From the NCBI GenBank assembly GCA_016744295.1, contig JADGEQ010000027.1:1-64000 (forward strand): a DNA stretch of 64,000 nt, given 5' to 3'. The notes under the pieces are model-generated. The model was not told the origin of the DNA. It made no database searches and worked only from the letters and a program-made list of their open reading frames with translations. Position numbers and translations under genes: made by a program. The DNA is from Desulfobacteraceae bacterium. GTDB taxonomy: Bacteria > Desulfobacterota > Desulfobacteria > Desulfobacterales > Desulfobacteraceae. Numbering within the stretch: the stretch's first letter is position 1; the number at the start of each line of letters is the position of its first letter. Below, piece after piece: positions 34,839 through 43,873 of the stretch.

Positions 34839-35473
34839 CCCGGGGCACAGATAGCTGTGGCCGTATTGTTAGCGTTGCCCCTAGGGATAAAAACCATCGG
34901 CTTAGGGGTACTTGTGCGAGCATGCATTCGCCGGTCAGGCTTTGGGTTGATTGGCCGCACTAGATGGGACGAACCCATTTCCTCAAATCTTATTTCTTAA
35001 ATCGCACCCAACTAAATTTGGCCGCTTGTAGCGAAAATATTTTCGCTGGAATGCATAAGCGGATGCCCAACACGAGTTTCTCGAGAAGAAACATGTTGGC
35101 AATTTTGTTTTAATTCCACCTGGCCTATGGCATGCCCATATGGCAGGGGGGATAAGCTAATTTTCTTTTCTTGTTTATCACCAAATCTTTCAATAGCGAT
35201 AAACCTACTAAATATATCCTCCACCCTGTGCATATAAAAAATCTTTAGTTGATTCACCTTATAAAATAATCCAAATTTAAATAGAGTACTATGAAAAATT
35301 ATTTATAAATTTTTTTAAAAGAATTGTGTACGATGAAAATTTTGATAGGGATAAATGTGCTTTTTGAAATAGAATAAAAGTATAATTTAGTATAACATGC
35401 TTAATTATAAGGCTCTTTTGTGCTATTGTTCAGATTTATATTGATGTTGTCGTGTTGTGAGCGGTATTTTAGA

Positions 35474-35502
35474 TTGACATAATAGTTAGTGTCCTATATA
35501 AA
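35474..35502 (+). promoter_or_regulatory. Sigma70 promoter of the methyltransferase gene
   Basis: TTGACA (35474-35479), 17 bases, then TATAAA (35497-35502). It would give a leader of about 200 bases before the ATG at 35706. Confidence 0.7.
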
Positions 35503-35705
35503 TATATCGATATTTAGGTAAGGTTAGTGCTTAGGGTACAATGTTCTTTTTGGTGGTTGTAAATTCCATATGCCTCAATTCTGAGAGATAATCTATCTGC
35601 ATTAGGGGTTTCAACATAAACAGATGATGACATCAAAAGCTCATTATTCATTTCAACCTAGGGCTCAAGAAGTGTGCAAAAAAAAAATAAATTGAGGAGA
35701 AAAAA

Positions 35706-36473
35706 ATGGACGATCCAAGTTTTACAATTTCAATCCCGAGAAAGACCTGTGAAATTGTACAGGGAGAAGAACAATTTAATATCACCTGTGATGACGGCAG
35801 AGAGGTGCAGATACGGGCACATGATTATAATGAGATTTATAAAATTCCCGGCCTTTATGAGCACCTTTTTTATGAAAATTATAAATGTGACTCTCCTGCA
35901 GTTGTTTGTTCAGAGCTAGTCAATACGGTGGGAGGTTCAAATCAGGAAATATCAAATCTTAAAGTACTTGATGTGGGAGCCGGTAACGGCATGGTTGGTG
36001 AGGAACTGGTTTCAGTAGGTGTGGAATCCGTAATCGGTATTGATATCATTGAAGAGGCGGCTATGGCTACAGAACGGGACCGGCCTGGTATTTATGCAGA
36101 TTATTTTGTAGAAGATTTAACCAGACTGCCTTCGGATGTTGAAAAAAGAATAACAGATGAATCTCTGAACTGCATGACCCTGGTTGCAGCTCTGGGGTTC
36201 GGTGATATACCGCCCTATGCATTTGCAGAAGCCTACAATTTAATAAATGAATCCGGCTGGATCGCCTTTAATATCAAAGATGAATTCTGCTCCGAAAAGG
36301 ACCAGACAGGCTTTTCCAAGCTCATTCAAAATATGACCGGTAGCGGTGTATGGGATATAAAATCAAAAAAGCATTATGTTCATAGGTTGTGTCAGGACGG
36401 TACCCCCCTCGAATATTATGCCATCGTAGCTAAAAAACAAGAAGACATCCCGGACAGCATGGTTTCAAATTAA
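35706..36473 (+). CDS. SAM-dependent methyltransferase, class I
   Basis: The 255-residue protein has motif I LDVGAGNGMVGEEL (about 88-101), the acidic strand-2 end VIGIDIIEEAAMATERDRP, DLTRLPSD and the strand-4 region CMTLVAALGFGDIPP. The late part (GWIAFNIKDEF) fits the WBSCR27-like methyltransferase layout. ATG has a strong GAGGAGA. It is a single gene with its own promoter, between the osmoprotectant transporter and the alcohol dehydrogenase cluster. A role in osmolyte methylation is tempting but unsupported, since it does not resemble glycine/sarcosine methyltransferases. Substrate unknown. Confidence 0.75.
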   Translation: MDDPSFTISIPRKTCEIVQGEEQFNITCDDGREVQIRAHDYNEIYKIPGLYEHLFYENYKCDSPAVVCSELVNTVGGSNQEISNLKVLDVGAGNGMVGEELVSVGVESVIGIDIIEEAAMATERDRPGIYADYFVEDLTRLPSDVEKRITDESLNCMTLVAALGFGDIPPYAFAEAYNLINESGWIAFNIKDEFCSEKDQTGFSKLIQNMTGSGVWDIKSKKHYVHRLCQDGTPLEYYAIVAKKQEDIPDSMVSN

Positions 36474-37190
36474 TTCCTTAGCTTCATACTACTGGAATAA
36501 TCACCTCAACTGAATTAATAAAAAAAATAGCAGTACCATTGTTAATAATTGCAAATTGACTTTCCGGGGAGTTAAGAGAGAGATGATTCTCCTTGAATTT
36601 CGCCTGCTCGGCCTTGATCCACAAAGCGCTTATCAATACCGTGTATCCATGACGGATGCCGCTTCATGAATACGTATTGGCGATTCTGAGTATAAAATTT
36701 TTATCCGTGGGCAGGGGAAAATTAAAACTGAAGATAGATAAGTTTTTCAGGCCAATTTCATCTCTTTTTGTGCCAAAAACAATTCCCGGGAAGGATTTTT
36801 TTAGAATCTTCTAAAATGTGATAAAAATATATAATAGTAATCTCATTTGCTGATCAAATTCCAGCCCAACAATTAGCCGATCGGTTGCCCGCATATCGTG
36901 AAACTTTGAATTGCGACCCGTTCTTTAAAGATGTACAAAGATTTCGTAACAATATTTTAAAGAGCTGTAAGGATATTTTAAAATTTAACATTGGTAAAAA
37001 CATATCTGATTCAGAATATAGTCAAATCAAATTAAAACTTACATGGGATCATTCCGGGGAAAAAGACTCGACAAGATGTTAAGAATGGTTTTTAATGCAG
37101 GCCACGCAAGGGGGGAGGTGAAAAATGAAGTTCCATTTAAATGCGCCTGCCAATAAAAAAAAATATATATGATAGATAAGGAAAATTTTT
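36474..37190. other. Gene-poor region with relic frames
   Basis: No full gene is seen. A plus-strand frame from about 36825 to 37082 stays open (about 85 codons, ending DSTRC) and looks protein-like. It has only a TTG start without ribosome site and no recognised family, so it may be a C-terminal relic. A strong ribosome site precedes a 15-codon frame at 37125. Confidence 0.4.
37125..37172 (+). CDS. Possible 15-residue leader peptide
   Basis: GGGGAGGTGAAAA precedes ATG AAG TTC, giving MKFHLNAPANKKKYI and TGA, 18 bases before the alcohol dehydrogenase ATG. The ribosome site is much stronger than that of the enzyme gene. It may be a leader for translational control or a chance frame. Confidence 0.3.
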   Translation: MKFHLNAPANKKKYI

Positions 37191-38324
37191 ATGCATTTTC
37201 ATATGCCGACAAAATTGTATTTTGGACCTGGTGAGATCCAAAATTTAGCCAAAATTCTTGTCAATGATTTAAAGGTGGAAAATCCTGTTATTGTTACGGA
37301 CAAGGGCATTGTTGCCTCGGGGATGGTTGGGCTAGTGGCCCAAATGCTGCCCGGGGTAAAGGTGTATGATACCATTGAAGCAAATCCCAAGTCTGATACC
37401 ATCAATGCCATTGCCTGTGATTTGCGGCAGATTAAGCCGGACCTGATCATTGGCCTTGGCGGGGGCAGTCCCTTGGATGCCGGAAAGGCCCTGGCGCTTT
37501 TGGCGACGAATCCGGGGAAGATTGAAGATTTTGAGGGGTTGGAAAAATATATCAATGATCCTTTGCCATTTATGGCCATTCCCACCACCTGCGGCACGGG
37601 TAGTGAAGTCACCTGGGTTTCGGTGATCACCGATGTGAGCCGTAAATTTAAAATGAGTATCAAGGGACCCAAGATGTATCCGGCGGTTTCAATTGTGGAC
37701 CCTGATCTGATCAAAACCCTGCCCAAACCCATCATCGCCTCCACCGGCCTGGATGCACTGACCCATGCCGTTGAAGCCTATTTGTCAAAACCTGCCACCC
37801 CCATTACCGATACCAATGCCCTGGGGGCGGTCCAATTAATCCTGGGGGCTGTGGAAGGCGCCTTTATGGACATTGAAAAGAATCATACAGACCGTGAAAA
37901 TCTAATGTACGGCTCAACCATTGCCGGGTTTGCCTTTGGTAATTCCGATGTGACGGCGGTTCACTGCATTTCCGAATCCATTGGAGCCCTCTATGATGTG
38001 CCCCATGGGGTGGCCAACTCCATATTTTTGCCCCATGTGCTGGCCTATAATCTTCCAGCCTGTGTGAAAAAAATGGCAGATCTTGCCCGGAAAACCGGTT
38101 TTTCAGCCGTGGACGATAAGGTTTCCGCCCAATTGTTTATTTCCCATATAACCGCGCTTTCAAAACGGCTTGAAATTCCGGTGTTCAAAGAGCTTAACAT
38201 TGCAAGAAATCAGTTTGAGATCATTGCGGATATGTCCGTTTCCAATAATTCAAACGGGTCCAACCCAAGAAGTCTGGATCGAAATGATTATCTGAAAATA
38301 CTTGAAAATGCATTTGATTCTTGA
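37191..38324 (+). CDS. Iron-containing alcohol dehydrogenase
   Basis: The 377-residue group III dehydrogenase oxidises alcohols or reduces aldehydes with NAD(P). It has the nucleotide motif GLGGGSPLDAGKALA (about 94-108), PTTCGTGSEVT and the metal-binding segments DALTHAVEAY and AVHCISESIGALYDVPHGVAN, which supply the Asp and His ligands. Length is normal. ATG has AAGGA upstream. It is followed by an acyl-CoA dehydrogenase after 126 bases. The group may handle short or medium-chain alcohols through aldehyde and acyl-CoA, which is inference. Confidence 0.92.
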   Translation: MHFHMPTKLYFGPGEIQNLAKILVNDLKVENPVIVTDKGIVASGMVGLVAQMLPGVKVYDTIEANPKSDTINAIACDLRQIKPDLIIGLGGGSPLDAGKALALLATNPGKIEDFEGLEKYINDPLPFMAIPTTCGTGSEVTWVSVITDVSRKFKMSIKGPKMYPAVSIVDPDLIKTLPKPIIASTGLDALTHAVEAYLSKPATPITDTNALGAVQLILGAVEGAFMDIEKNHTDRENLMYGSTIAGFAFGNSDVTAVHCISESIGALYDVPHGVANSIFLPHVLAYNLPACVKKMADLARKTGFSAVDDKVSAQLFISHITALSKRLEIPVFKELNIARNQFEIIADMSVSNNSNGSNPRSLDRNDYLKILENAFDS

Positions 38325-38450
38325 AAATATATTTGGATAGGGTGTATACCCGAATGGCTTAGCGTAGAAATGTTTATTACCAGGACCCTTATGGTCTTTG
38401 CAAAAAGTGAAACCCAAGCATAACAAGTATATAATGATAGGGAGTGTTGG

Positions 38451-39593
38451 ATGGATTTTAATCCCTGTATGAAACATCAGCTCATTTCCAAAACCGTCAG
38501 GGAGTTTGCGGAAAATGAAATAAAACCAATGGTTGCCGAACTGGACAGGGAGGCAATCTTTCCCCAGGAAATTGTTGATAAGATGAAACCCCTGCATTTT
38601 TTCGGACTCCAGGTTCCCAAAAAACTTGGCGGCGCCGGACTAGATACCATCAGCTATGCCATTGTGGTGGAGGAGTTGTCCCGGGTATCCGCCGCCATCG
38701 GGCTTTGTGTGACGGTTCACAATAGTGTGGGCATCTATCCGATTTTAGAATTTGGCACCCAAGAGCAGATTAACCGTTTTGTCCCACCCATGGCGGCCGG
38801 GGACAGCATCGGTGCTTTTTGCCTGACCGAGGCCAATGCGGGGTCCGATGCCGGCGGAGTGGAAACAAGTGCCAGGGAAACCCCTGACGGGTATATCATC
38901 AACGGCACCAAAATTTTTGTTACCAACGGGGGGGTTGCAGGGACTATTCTGGTGTTTGCCGTAACCCAGGGAAAGACAAACGCTGCAAACGTTTTTATCG
39001 TTGAAAAGGAGCGGAAGGGATTTTTGGTGGGTGAAATAGAGGATCTTTGCGGCATGCGGGCAAACCCGGTATCCTCCCTGTTTTTTGAAGACTGTGAAGT
39101 TCCCAAAGAAAATCTTTTGGGAAGACAGGGCCAGGGATTAAAGATCGGGCTCACCGGCCTTGATAACGGCCGCATCGGGATCGCGGCCCAGGCCCTCGGC
39201 ATTGCCCAGGCAGCCTTTGAGGATTCTGTCGCCTATGCCAAGGAGCGCCAGCAGTTTAACAAACCCATTTCCCGGTTCCAGACCATCCAGAACTATCTGG
39301 CGGACATGGCCACAAGTATTGATGCCGCACGGCTTTTGCTTCACAGGGCCGCCGCTTTCAAGGACAAGGGAATATCTTTTTCCGCCCAGGCTTCCATGGC
39401 CAAGCTTTTTTGCAGTGACACGGCAAGAAAAGTTACGGACATGGCGGTTCAAATCCACGGCGGGTATGGATACAGCAAGGAATATGATGTGGAGCGGTAT
39501 TTCAGGGATGCCAAGGTTACCCAGATCTATGAAGGCACCAGCGAAGTGCAGCGAACGGTCATTGCCAGGCATGTTTTGACCCAACCCAGTTAA
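38451..39593 (+). CDS. Acyl-CoA dehydrogenase
   Basis: The 380-residue FAD enzyme introduces the alpha-beta double bond in acyl-CoAs and passes electrons to ETF. It has FCLTEANAGSDAGG and KIFVTNGGVAG in the FAD/substrate region. The C-terminal domain has QIHGGYGYSKEYDVERYFRDAKVTQIYEGTSEVQR; the Glu in YEGTSE is the usual catalytic base of short-chain enzymes. ATG has AGGGAG. EtfB and EtfA follow directly, so the electron acceptor is encoded in the same operon. Chain length cannot be fixed. Confidence 0.94.
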   Translation: MDFNPCMKHQLISKTVREFAENEIKPMVAELDREAIFPQEIVDKMKPLHFFGLQVPKKLGGAGLDTISYAIVVEELSRVSAAIGLCVTVHNSVGIYPILEFGTQEQINRFVPPMAAGDSIGAFCLTEANAGSDAGGVETSARETPDGYIINGTKIFVTNGGVAGTILVFAVTQGKTNAANVFIVEKERKGFLVGEIEDLCGMRANPVSSLFFEDCEVPKENLLGRQGQGLKIGLTGLDNGRIGIAAQALGIAQAAFEDSVAYAKERQQFNKPISRFQTIQNYLADMATSIDAARLLLHRAAAFKDKGISFSAQASMAKLFCSDTARKVTDMAVQIHGGYGYSKEYDVERYFRDAKVTQIYEGTSEVQRTVIARHVLTQPS

Positions 39594-39618
39594 ACCCCAT
39601 GGGAATCAGATAGAGACA

Positions 39619-40479
39619 ATGAAAATGTTCAAGATAATAATTTGTATCAAACAGGTGCCCATGGTATCCGAGCTTCCCTGGAATGCCAAAACCGGCACCC
39701 TGAAACGGGAGCTTGCCCAGGGAATGATGGATCCTTCCTCGCGACGGGCCCTTGAGGCTGGTCTTCAAATCAAGGAAAACAGGGCAGGGGAGGGGCGGCA
39801 AACCCAACTTATTGTCATTTCCATGGGGCCTCCCATGGCAGCGGAAATCCTTTACCAGGCCCGTGCTCTGGGAGCTGACAAGGGCGTGCTGCTTTCCGAC
39901 CGTCGAATGGCCGGGGCAGATACGTTTTTGACCTCCTTTATCCTGGCCGAGTTCATCAAACGAGAGGTTTGTGACGTGGATCTGGTACTCTGCGGGTCCC
40001 AGACCAGCGATAGCGAAACCGCCCAGGTAGGACCCCAGCTGGCAGGGGAATTGTCCATACCGGCCATCGGGTATGCATCTGATATCCAATTACAGGGGGA
40101 TATGGTCCGGGTCCAGCGCCATGTGGATGATTTTTTTGAAATTCTTGAAATGGATCTTCCCGGACTTGTCACCATTGATCAGGGAGCCTACACCCCTCGA
40201 TATACAACCCTTGGCGGGGTGCAGGATGCTTTTGGGGTTGGTGATAGTATCACCCATGTGGATGCAAAGAGTCTGGGGCTAGATGACACCTTTAATGGGG
40301 TAAAGGATTCCCCCACCCGGATAGTGGATGTTTATTCCCCCACCACCCAAAAAGAGAACACAATATTGAAAGGGGCGGCCAAGAGTGTTGTGGACCAGCT
40401 TTTTGACGGATATGGTAAAATTATCAGCAGCGCCATGGGCAAGGATTTGAAAACCCACGGCCATGGAGAAAACATATGA
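39619..40479 (+). CDS. etfB: Electron transfer flavoprotein beta subunit
   Basis: The 286-residue protein has the ETF-beta opening IIICIKQVPMVSELPWNAKTGTLKRE and nucleotide-site segments (ISMGPPMAAEILYQARALGADKGVLLSD, LVLCGSQTSDSETAQVGPQLAGEL). The late signature YTPRYTTLGGVQDA follows. It binds AMP (or FAD in bifurcating types) and pairs with EtfA. It lies 25 bases after the acyl-CoA dehydrogenase and overlaps etfA by ATGA. Whether this ETF is bifurcating cannot be decided from the visible motifs. Confidence 0.93.
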   Translation: MKMFKIIICIKQVPMVSELPWNAKTGTLKRELAQGMMDPSSRRALEAGLQIKENRAGEGRQTQLIVISMGPPMAAEILYQARALGADKGVLLSDRRMAGADTFLTSFILAEFIKREVCDVDLVLCGSQTSDSETAQVGPQLAGELSIPAIGYASDIQLQGDMVRVQRHVDDFFEILEMDLPGLVTIDQGAYTPRYTTLGGVQDAFGVGDSITHVDAKSLGLDDTFNGVKDSPTRIVDVYSPTTQKENTILKGAAKSVVDQLFDGYGKIISSAMGKDLKTHGHGENI

Positions 40480-41474
40480 AAACAGCCAATGACATATGGG
40501 TATTGGGTGATTATCGGAATTATTTTCAAAGCCGGGTCACCCTGCAGATTCTTGCCAGGGCCAAACATCTTGCTGCCAGGACGGGGGGCCAGGTCTGTGC
40601 TGTTGTCTTCGGCCATCAAATGGATGAATATGTGGGCGAGTATCTTGCCCATGGAGCAGACCGGGTTTTATTGATGGATGACCCGGCATTAAAAAGATAT
40701 TCCATTGAAACCTATTCTTTTTTGTTGACCCGACTGGTTGAAACCCATCGGCCGGAGACGCTTCTTGTGGGGGCCACCCGATTTGGTCAGGAGATTGCCC
40801 CCAGGGTGGCAAAACAATTGAAAACCGGTTTGACAGCCGATTGTATAGACCTTGAAATTGATGAGAGTGGGCGGCTGGTTCAGATTGCCCCTTCCTTTGG
40901 AGGGAATCTTGTTGCCCGGATTATCACCCCCACAAAAAGACCCCAGATGGCCACTGTCCGGCCGGGGACATTTCAGGAGCTTGTCCATGACAATAGGGCC
41001 AAGGGTGAGGTCATTCGACTGCCCCTGCCCAAGGATATGCCCAAAGAAAGAATTCGCTGTATCTCGTCTGAATATAGACCCTCCAAAACCAAGGGAATTG
41101 AACAAGCGGATATTGTTATCACCGGCGGCAGGGGCATGGGCAGCAAGGGTAAATTTAAAAAATTATTTGAGCTGGCAGCCATAATGAATGGGGAGGTAGG
41201 TGCCACCCGGCCTGTGGTCTTTTCCAACTGGATCGGGCACGAGGCTCTTGTGGGCCAGGCCGGAAAATCAATACGCCCCAAAATTCTTTTTTCCTTTGGT
41301 ATCAGCGGGGCCATCCAGCATACCGCCGCTTTAATGGATGCTGATTTTATTGTGGCCATCAATAAAAATCCCAACGCCACCATGATGAAAATGGCAGATG
41401 TGGCCATAGTGGCAGATGCGAACCAGGTGTGTTCCGGCATTATCCGGGCCATAAAAGAAAAAATCAGAGACTGA
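40476..41474 (+). CDS. etfA: Electron transfer flavoprotein alpha subunit
   Basis: The 332-residue protein has the ETF-alpha C-terminal FAD domain with ITGGRGMGSKGKFKKLFELA, GATRPVVFSNWIGHEALVGQAGKSIRPKILFSFGISGAIQHT and INKNPNATMMKMADVAIVAD. The FAD-binding pattern is complete. There is no N-terminal ferredoxin extension. It accepts electrons from the acyl-CoA dehydrogenase via EtfB and hands them to the membrane ETF oxidoreductase or another carrier. It is coupled to etfB and followed by a thioesterase. Confidence 0.94.
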   Translation: MKTANDIWVLGDYRNYFQSRVTLQILARAKHLAARTGGQVCAVVFGHQMDEYVGEYLAHGADRVLLMDDPALKRYSIETYSFLLTRLVETHRPETLLVGATRFGQEIAPRVAKQLKTGLTADCIDLEIDESGRLVQIAPSFGGNLVARIITPTKRPQMATVRPGTFQELVHDNRAKGEVIRLPLPKDMPKERIRCISSEYRPSKTKGIEQADIVITGGRGMGSKGKFKKLFELAAIMNGEVGATRPVVFSNWIGHEALVGQAGKSIRPKILFSFGISGAIQHTAALMDADFIVAINKNPNATMMKMADVAIVADANQVCSGIIRAIKEKIRD

Positions 41475-41516
41475 TGACACCGAGAAGATAAAGTTGAGAA
41501 GATAAAGGAAAGGTTC

Positions 41517-42311
41517 ATGCACGCATTTGACAAAGATACAGAATTTATACGCAAATCGGACGGGGTTAATAATGTCACTGTGTCGGATCAGTGGTCCATT
41601 AACCATATCCCCAACGGCGGATATACCATGGCGCTATTGACCCGGGCAATGATTGGGGATGATAATGCCCTTGTTTCATGTATTGCCACGGCCAACTACA
41701 TAGAGCGGTGTGATCCTAAGCCGGGTCAAATTTTTATGGAAACCATTGGTGAAACAAAAAATATTATCCGGAAACAGGCCCGGCTTGTCCAGGATGGCAA
41801 GGAGAGAGTCCGGGCCATGGGAACCTTTATAAAAAATACAGGCTCTTTGCCCCAGCGCTATGAGAAGGAACCGGAAAACGTGGCACCACCCGGACAATGT
41901 TTGAAAGTCCCATCCATGGGCGGCGGCTATACTCTCTTTGACCGGGTGGATATGCGGCTTGATCCCGGGTGCGCCGGATGGACAACAGGAACGCTTACGG
42001 ACAGATCCGTTCAGAAAGGATGGATACGGTTTAAGGAAAGTCGGGAGATTGATGTGCCGGCCATCACGTTTTTTGGGGACAGTTTTCCTCCCTGTATTTT
42101 TACAAGCCATGGCATGGTTGCCTGGGTTCCCACCATTGAATATTCAGTGAATGTCAGACAATTGCCGAAACCCGGTTGGCTCAGGGTTATTTTTACCACA
42201 CGGTTTATCAGCAGCGGTCTGGTGGAAGAGGACGGGGAAATCTGGGACGAAGATAATAATTTGATTGCGATTTCCCGTCAGATAGCCAAATATCACCCCC
42301 TGGTCAATTAA
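41517..42311 (+). CDS. Acyl-CoA thioesterase, TesB-like double hotdog
   Basis: The 264-residue protein has the layout of TesB-like thioesterases. The N-terminal hotdog has WSINHIPNGGYTMALLTRAM, and the second half has CIFTSHGMVAWVPTIEYSVNVRQLPKPGWLRVIFTTRFISSGLVEEDGEIWDEDNNLIAISRQ, the typical ending. Such enzymes hydrolyse acyl-CoAs to free acid and CoA. ATG has AAGGAAAGG. It is the last gene of the acyl-CoA dehydrogenase-Etf operon and is followed by a strong terminator. It could release CoA from intermediates of the pathway. Confidence 0.8.
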   Translation: MHAFDKDTEFIRKSDGVNNVTVSDQWSINHIPNGGYTMALLTRAMIGDDNALVSCIATANYIERCDPKPGQIFMETIGETKNIIRKQARLVQDGKERVRAMGTFIKNTGSLPQRYEKEPENVAPPGQCLKVPSMGGGYTLFDRVDMRLDPGCAGWTTGTLTDRSVQKGWIRFKESREIDVPAITFFGDSFPPCIFTSHGMVAWVPTIEYSVNVRQLPKPGWLRVIFTTRFISSGLVEEDGEIWDEDNNLIAISRQIAKYHPLVN

Positions 42312-42353
42312 AGAGGATGGTAATCATTTAGAGAGAGATATTCTATATTTTGT

Positions 42354-42400
42354 ATAAAAAAAAGGCAGTCACCCTGGCAAGGGGCGGCTGCCTTTTTTCG
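42354..42400. terminator. Bidirectional terminator
   Basis: AAAAGGCAG and CTGCCTTTT arms with inner pairs form a strong stem, T tracts on both strands. It ends the thioesterase operon from the left and the 47-codon gene from the right. Confidence 0.88.
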
Positions 42401-42437
42401 GAGGCAAAATCTAATACTATTAAGGAGGGTTGTTCGT

Positions 42438-42581
42438 CTATCCTGCTACATCGACCCCGGTGTCGCATCCAATGGAGTCAAAGGTTTCACATTCAAAGTT
42501 AAGATGTCTTGTGTCAACATGACCAATTTCTCTTTCTTCATCATTTTCTATATAGTTATTTTCGCTGTTATGTTCACTCAT
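42438..42581 (-). CDS. Small acidic protein, 47 residues, own promoter and terminator
   Basis: An ATG frame of 47 codons (42581 to TAG at 42438) begins MSEHNSENNYIENDEEREIG and ends FECETFDSIGCDTGVDVAG. The ribosome site GGAGAGGAG is well placed. A TTGACA-N17-CATTAT promoter lies about 85 bases upstream and a bidirectional terminator follows, so this looks like a complete single-gene unit. The product is strongly acidic (13 Asp/Glu) with His residues and two Cys in the C-terminal third. No family is recognised. The polar N-terminal half with a short Cys/Thr/Ser/Gly tail resembles a peptide precursor, but no modifying enzyme is adjacent, so that is only speculation. Confidence 0.65.
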   Translation of the reverse strand: MSEHNSENNYIENDEEREIGHVDTRHLNFECETFDSIGCDTGVDVAG

Positions 42582-42666
42582 GGTATGCTCCTCTCCATGT
42601 TGGGCGTTCTGATCTTTTGTTCTTCATTAAACAATCCATTTGGCGGTTGTCCTGTATGTTAGATAC

Positions 42667-42695
42667 ATAATGAACATAAAAAGATAAGTTGTCAA
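42667..42695 (-). promoter_or_regulatory. Promoter of the 47-codon gene
   Basis: On the minus strand TTGACA (42695-42690), a 17-base spacer, then CATTAT (42672-42667). Confidence 0.65.
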
Positions 42696-42774
42696 GGGTA
42701 AAGTTTTGAAAACCTAACTTTTTTTATTATTCCTGCCACTTTTCCGGGAACAGGAAGAAAAGCATGAATTCTCC

Positions 42775-42803
42775 TTGACTTGTCCATTTCTGAATTTTAT
42801 AAA
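42775..42803 (+). promoter_or_regulatory. Sigma70 promoter of the oxidase operon
   Basis: TTGACT (42775-42780), a 17-base spacer and TATAAA (42798-42803), 63 bases before the first ATG of the operon. Confidence 0.75.
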
Positions 42804-42865
42804 TAAACAACACGCCATCAATTATTTGAAAAGTTAATTAAACATATTCAACAAAAGGTGATTCC

Positions 42866-43291
42866 ATGACTGAAATGATTTTTGAATTTTTGAGCAAAGT
42901 TGGTTTTAAACATCCGCTTCATCCTGCAGTGACCCATATTCCCATGGGCATGATAATGGGTGCTGTGATCTTCAGGTTTGCCTCTTTTTTGCCCAAACTG
43001 AAGGTGTTGGCAAAAACAGGCTATCATTGCATTATCCTCGGGCTTTTGGGAATCGTACCCACGGCTTTCACAGGATATCTGGATTGGCAGCATACATATG
43101 CAGGGGAATGGGAATTCTTAATTATATTGAAGATGGTATTGGCAAGTTTTCTGACCATTGCGCTTTTATCCATTGCGATTATGGATGACCCTGAAAATCC
43201 CAGATTTGACAAGAAAACCGGGTTTTATATTTTGATTGTCCTGTTGGCCGTTGGTCTCGGCTTCTCCGGTGGTGAGCTTCAATACGGATAA
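42866..43291 (+). CDS. DUF2231-type membrane protein
   Basis: The 141-residue protein has four hydrophobic helices (about 22-42, 52-70, 84-104, 118-136). The N-terminal HPLHPAVTHIPMGM motif is typical of DUF2231, whose His residues may bind heme or metal. ATG has AAAGGTG. It is the first gene after the oxidase promoter and is followed by a DOMON protein and a Sco protein. A role in electron input or assembly of the oxidase is inferred from position only. Confidence 0.8.
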   Translation: MTEMIFEFLSKVGFKHPLHPAVTHIPMGMIMGAVIFRFASFLPKLKVLAKTGYHCIILGLLGIVPTAFTGYLDWQHTYAGEWEFLIILKMVLASFLTIALLSIAIMDDPENPRFDKKTGFYILIVLLAVGLGFSGGELQYG

Positions 43292-43333
43292 CTGCAAGAC
43301 TGATAATTGCGATATTGTTAAAGGAGTAATCTT

Positions 43334-43873
43334 ATGATGAAAAAATGTGTTTTTATGGTTGCCGCCCTAGCGCTTCTCTTTCCTGCATACGCATCTGCAA
43401 TGGAGTATCAGCATAAACTTGAAGCAAACAATATGGCGGTTTCCTGGAGTATTGACAAGGAGCAGATCCATGTGAAATTGACCGCTAAAACAACCGGATG
43501 GGTAGCCATCGGGTTTGATCCTGAAAAGGCCATGCAGGGTGCTGATATTATTATTGGTGCTGTGAAAAAAGGCAAGGTCAGGATTGAAGATCATTATGGC
43601 GATCGGAAACGGGGCCATTCCCCAGACAAAAAACTGGGAGGGGATAACCATGTTCTCAACCCGACCGGCGAGGAAGTAGACGGGGTAACAACGATTTGCT
43701 TTTCCCTGGCCCTGGACAGCGGTGATAAATGGGACAAGCCCATTCATGCCGAAGGAACCAGTCGGATGATGATTGCCTATGGGTCTGGGCGGGATTCCTT
43801 CAAATCAAGGCATCAATACCGGGCCGTTTATGATATCAATTATTCAACCGGTGAAACAAAAAAAATAAAATGA
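43334..43873 (+). CDS. Exported DOMON-domain protein
   Basis: The 179-residue protein has a signal peptide (MMKKCVFMVAALALLFPAYASA, cleavage near residue 22) and one DOMON domain. Typical strands include MAVSWSIDKEQIHVKLTAKTTGWVAIGFDPEKAMQGADIIIG and the late TTICFSLALDSGDK. DOMON domains bind heme or sugars; heme is likely next to an oxidase. It overlaps the Sco gene by ATGA, so the two are coupled. It is probably a periplasmic electron-transfer or heme-binding accessory to the oxidase (inference). Confidence 0.85.
   Translation: MMKKCVFMVAALALLFPAYASAMEYQHKLEANNMAVSWSIDKEQIHVKLTAKTTGWVAIGFDPEKAMQGADIIIGAVKKGKVRIEDHYGDRKRGHSPDKKLGGDNHVLNPTGEEVDGVTTICFSLALDSGDKWDKPIHAEGTSRMMIAYGSGRDSFKSRHQYRAVYDINYSTGETKKIK

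Larger units (their letters stand above)
34790..35705. other. Long gene-poor region with palindromes
   Basis: No gene is supported over about 900 bases. Notable are a perfect 16-base palindrome GCGAAAATATTTTCGC (35034-35049), further inverted arms around 35075-35102 and an 81-codon minus-strand frame (35012-35257) without a ribosome site. After 35270 the DNA is very AT-rich. A promoter at 35474-35502 starts the next gene. It may be a recombination scar. Confidence 0.45.

Noticed and set aside
35012-35257. 81-codon minus-strand frame
   Set aside because: No ribosome site; lies over palindromes; no recognised family.
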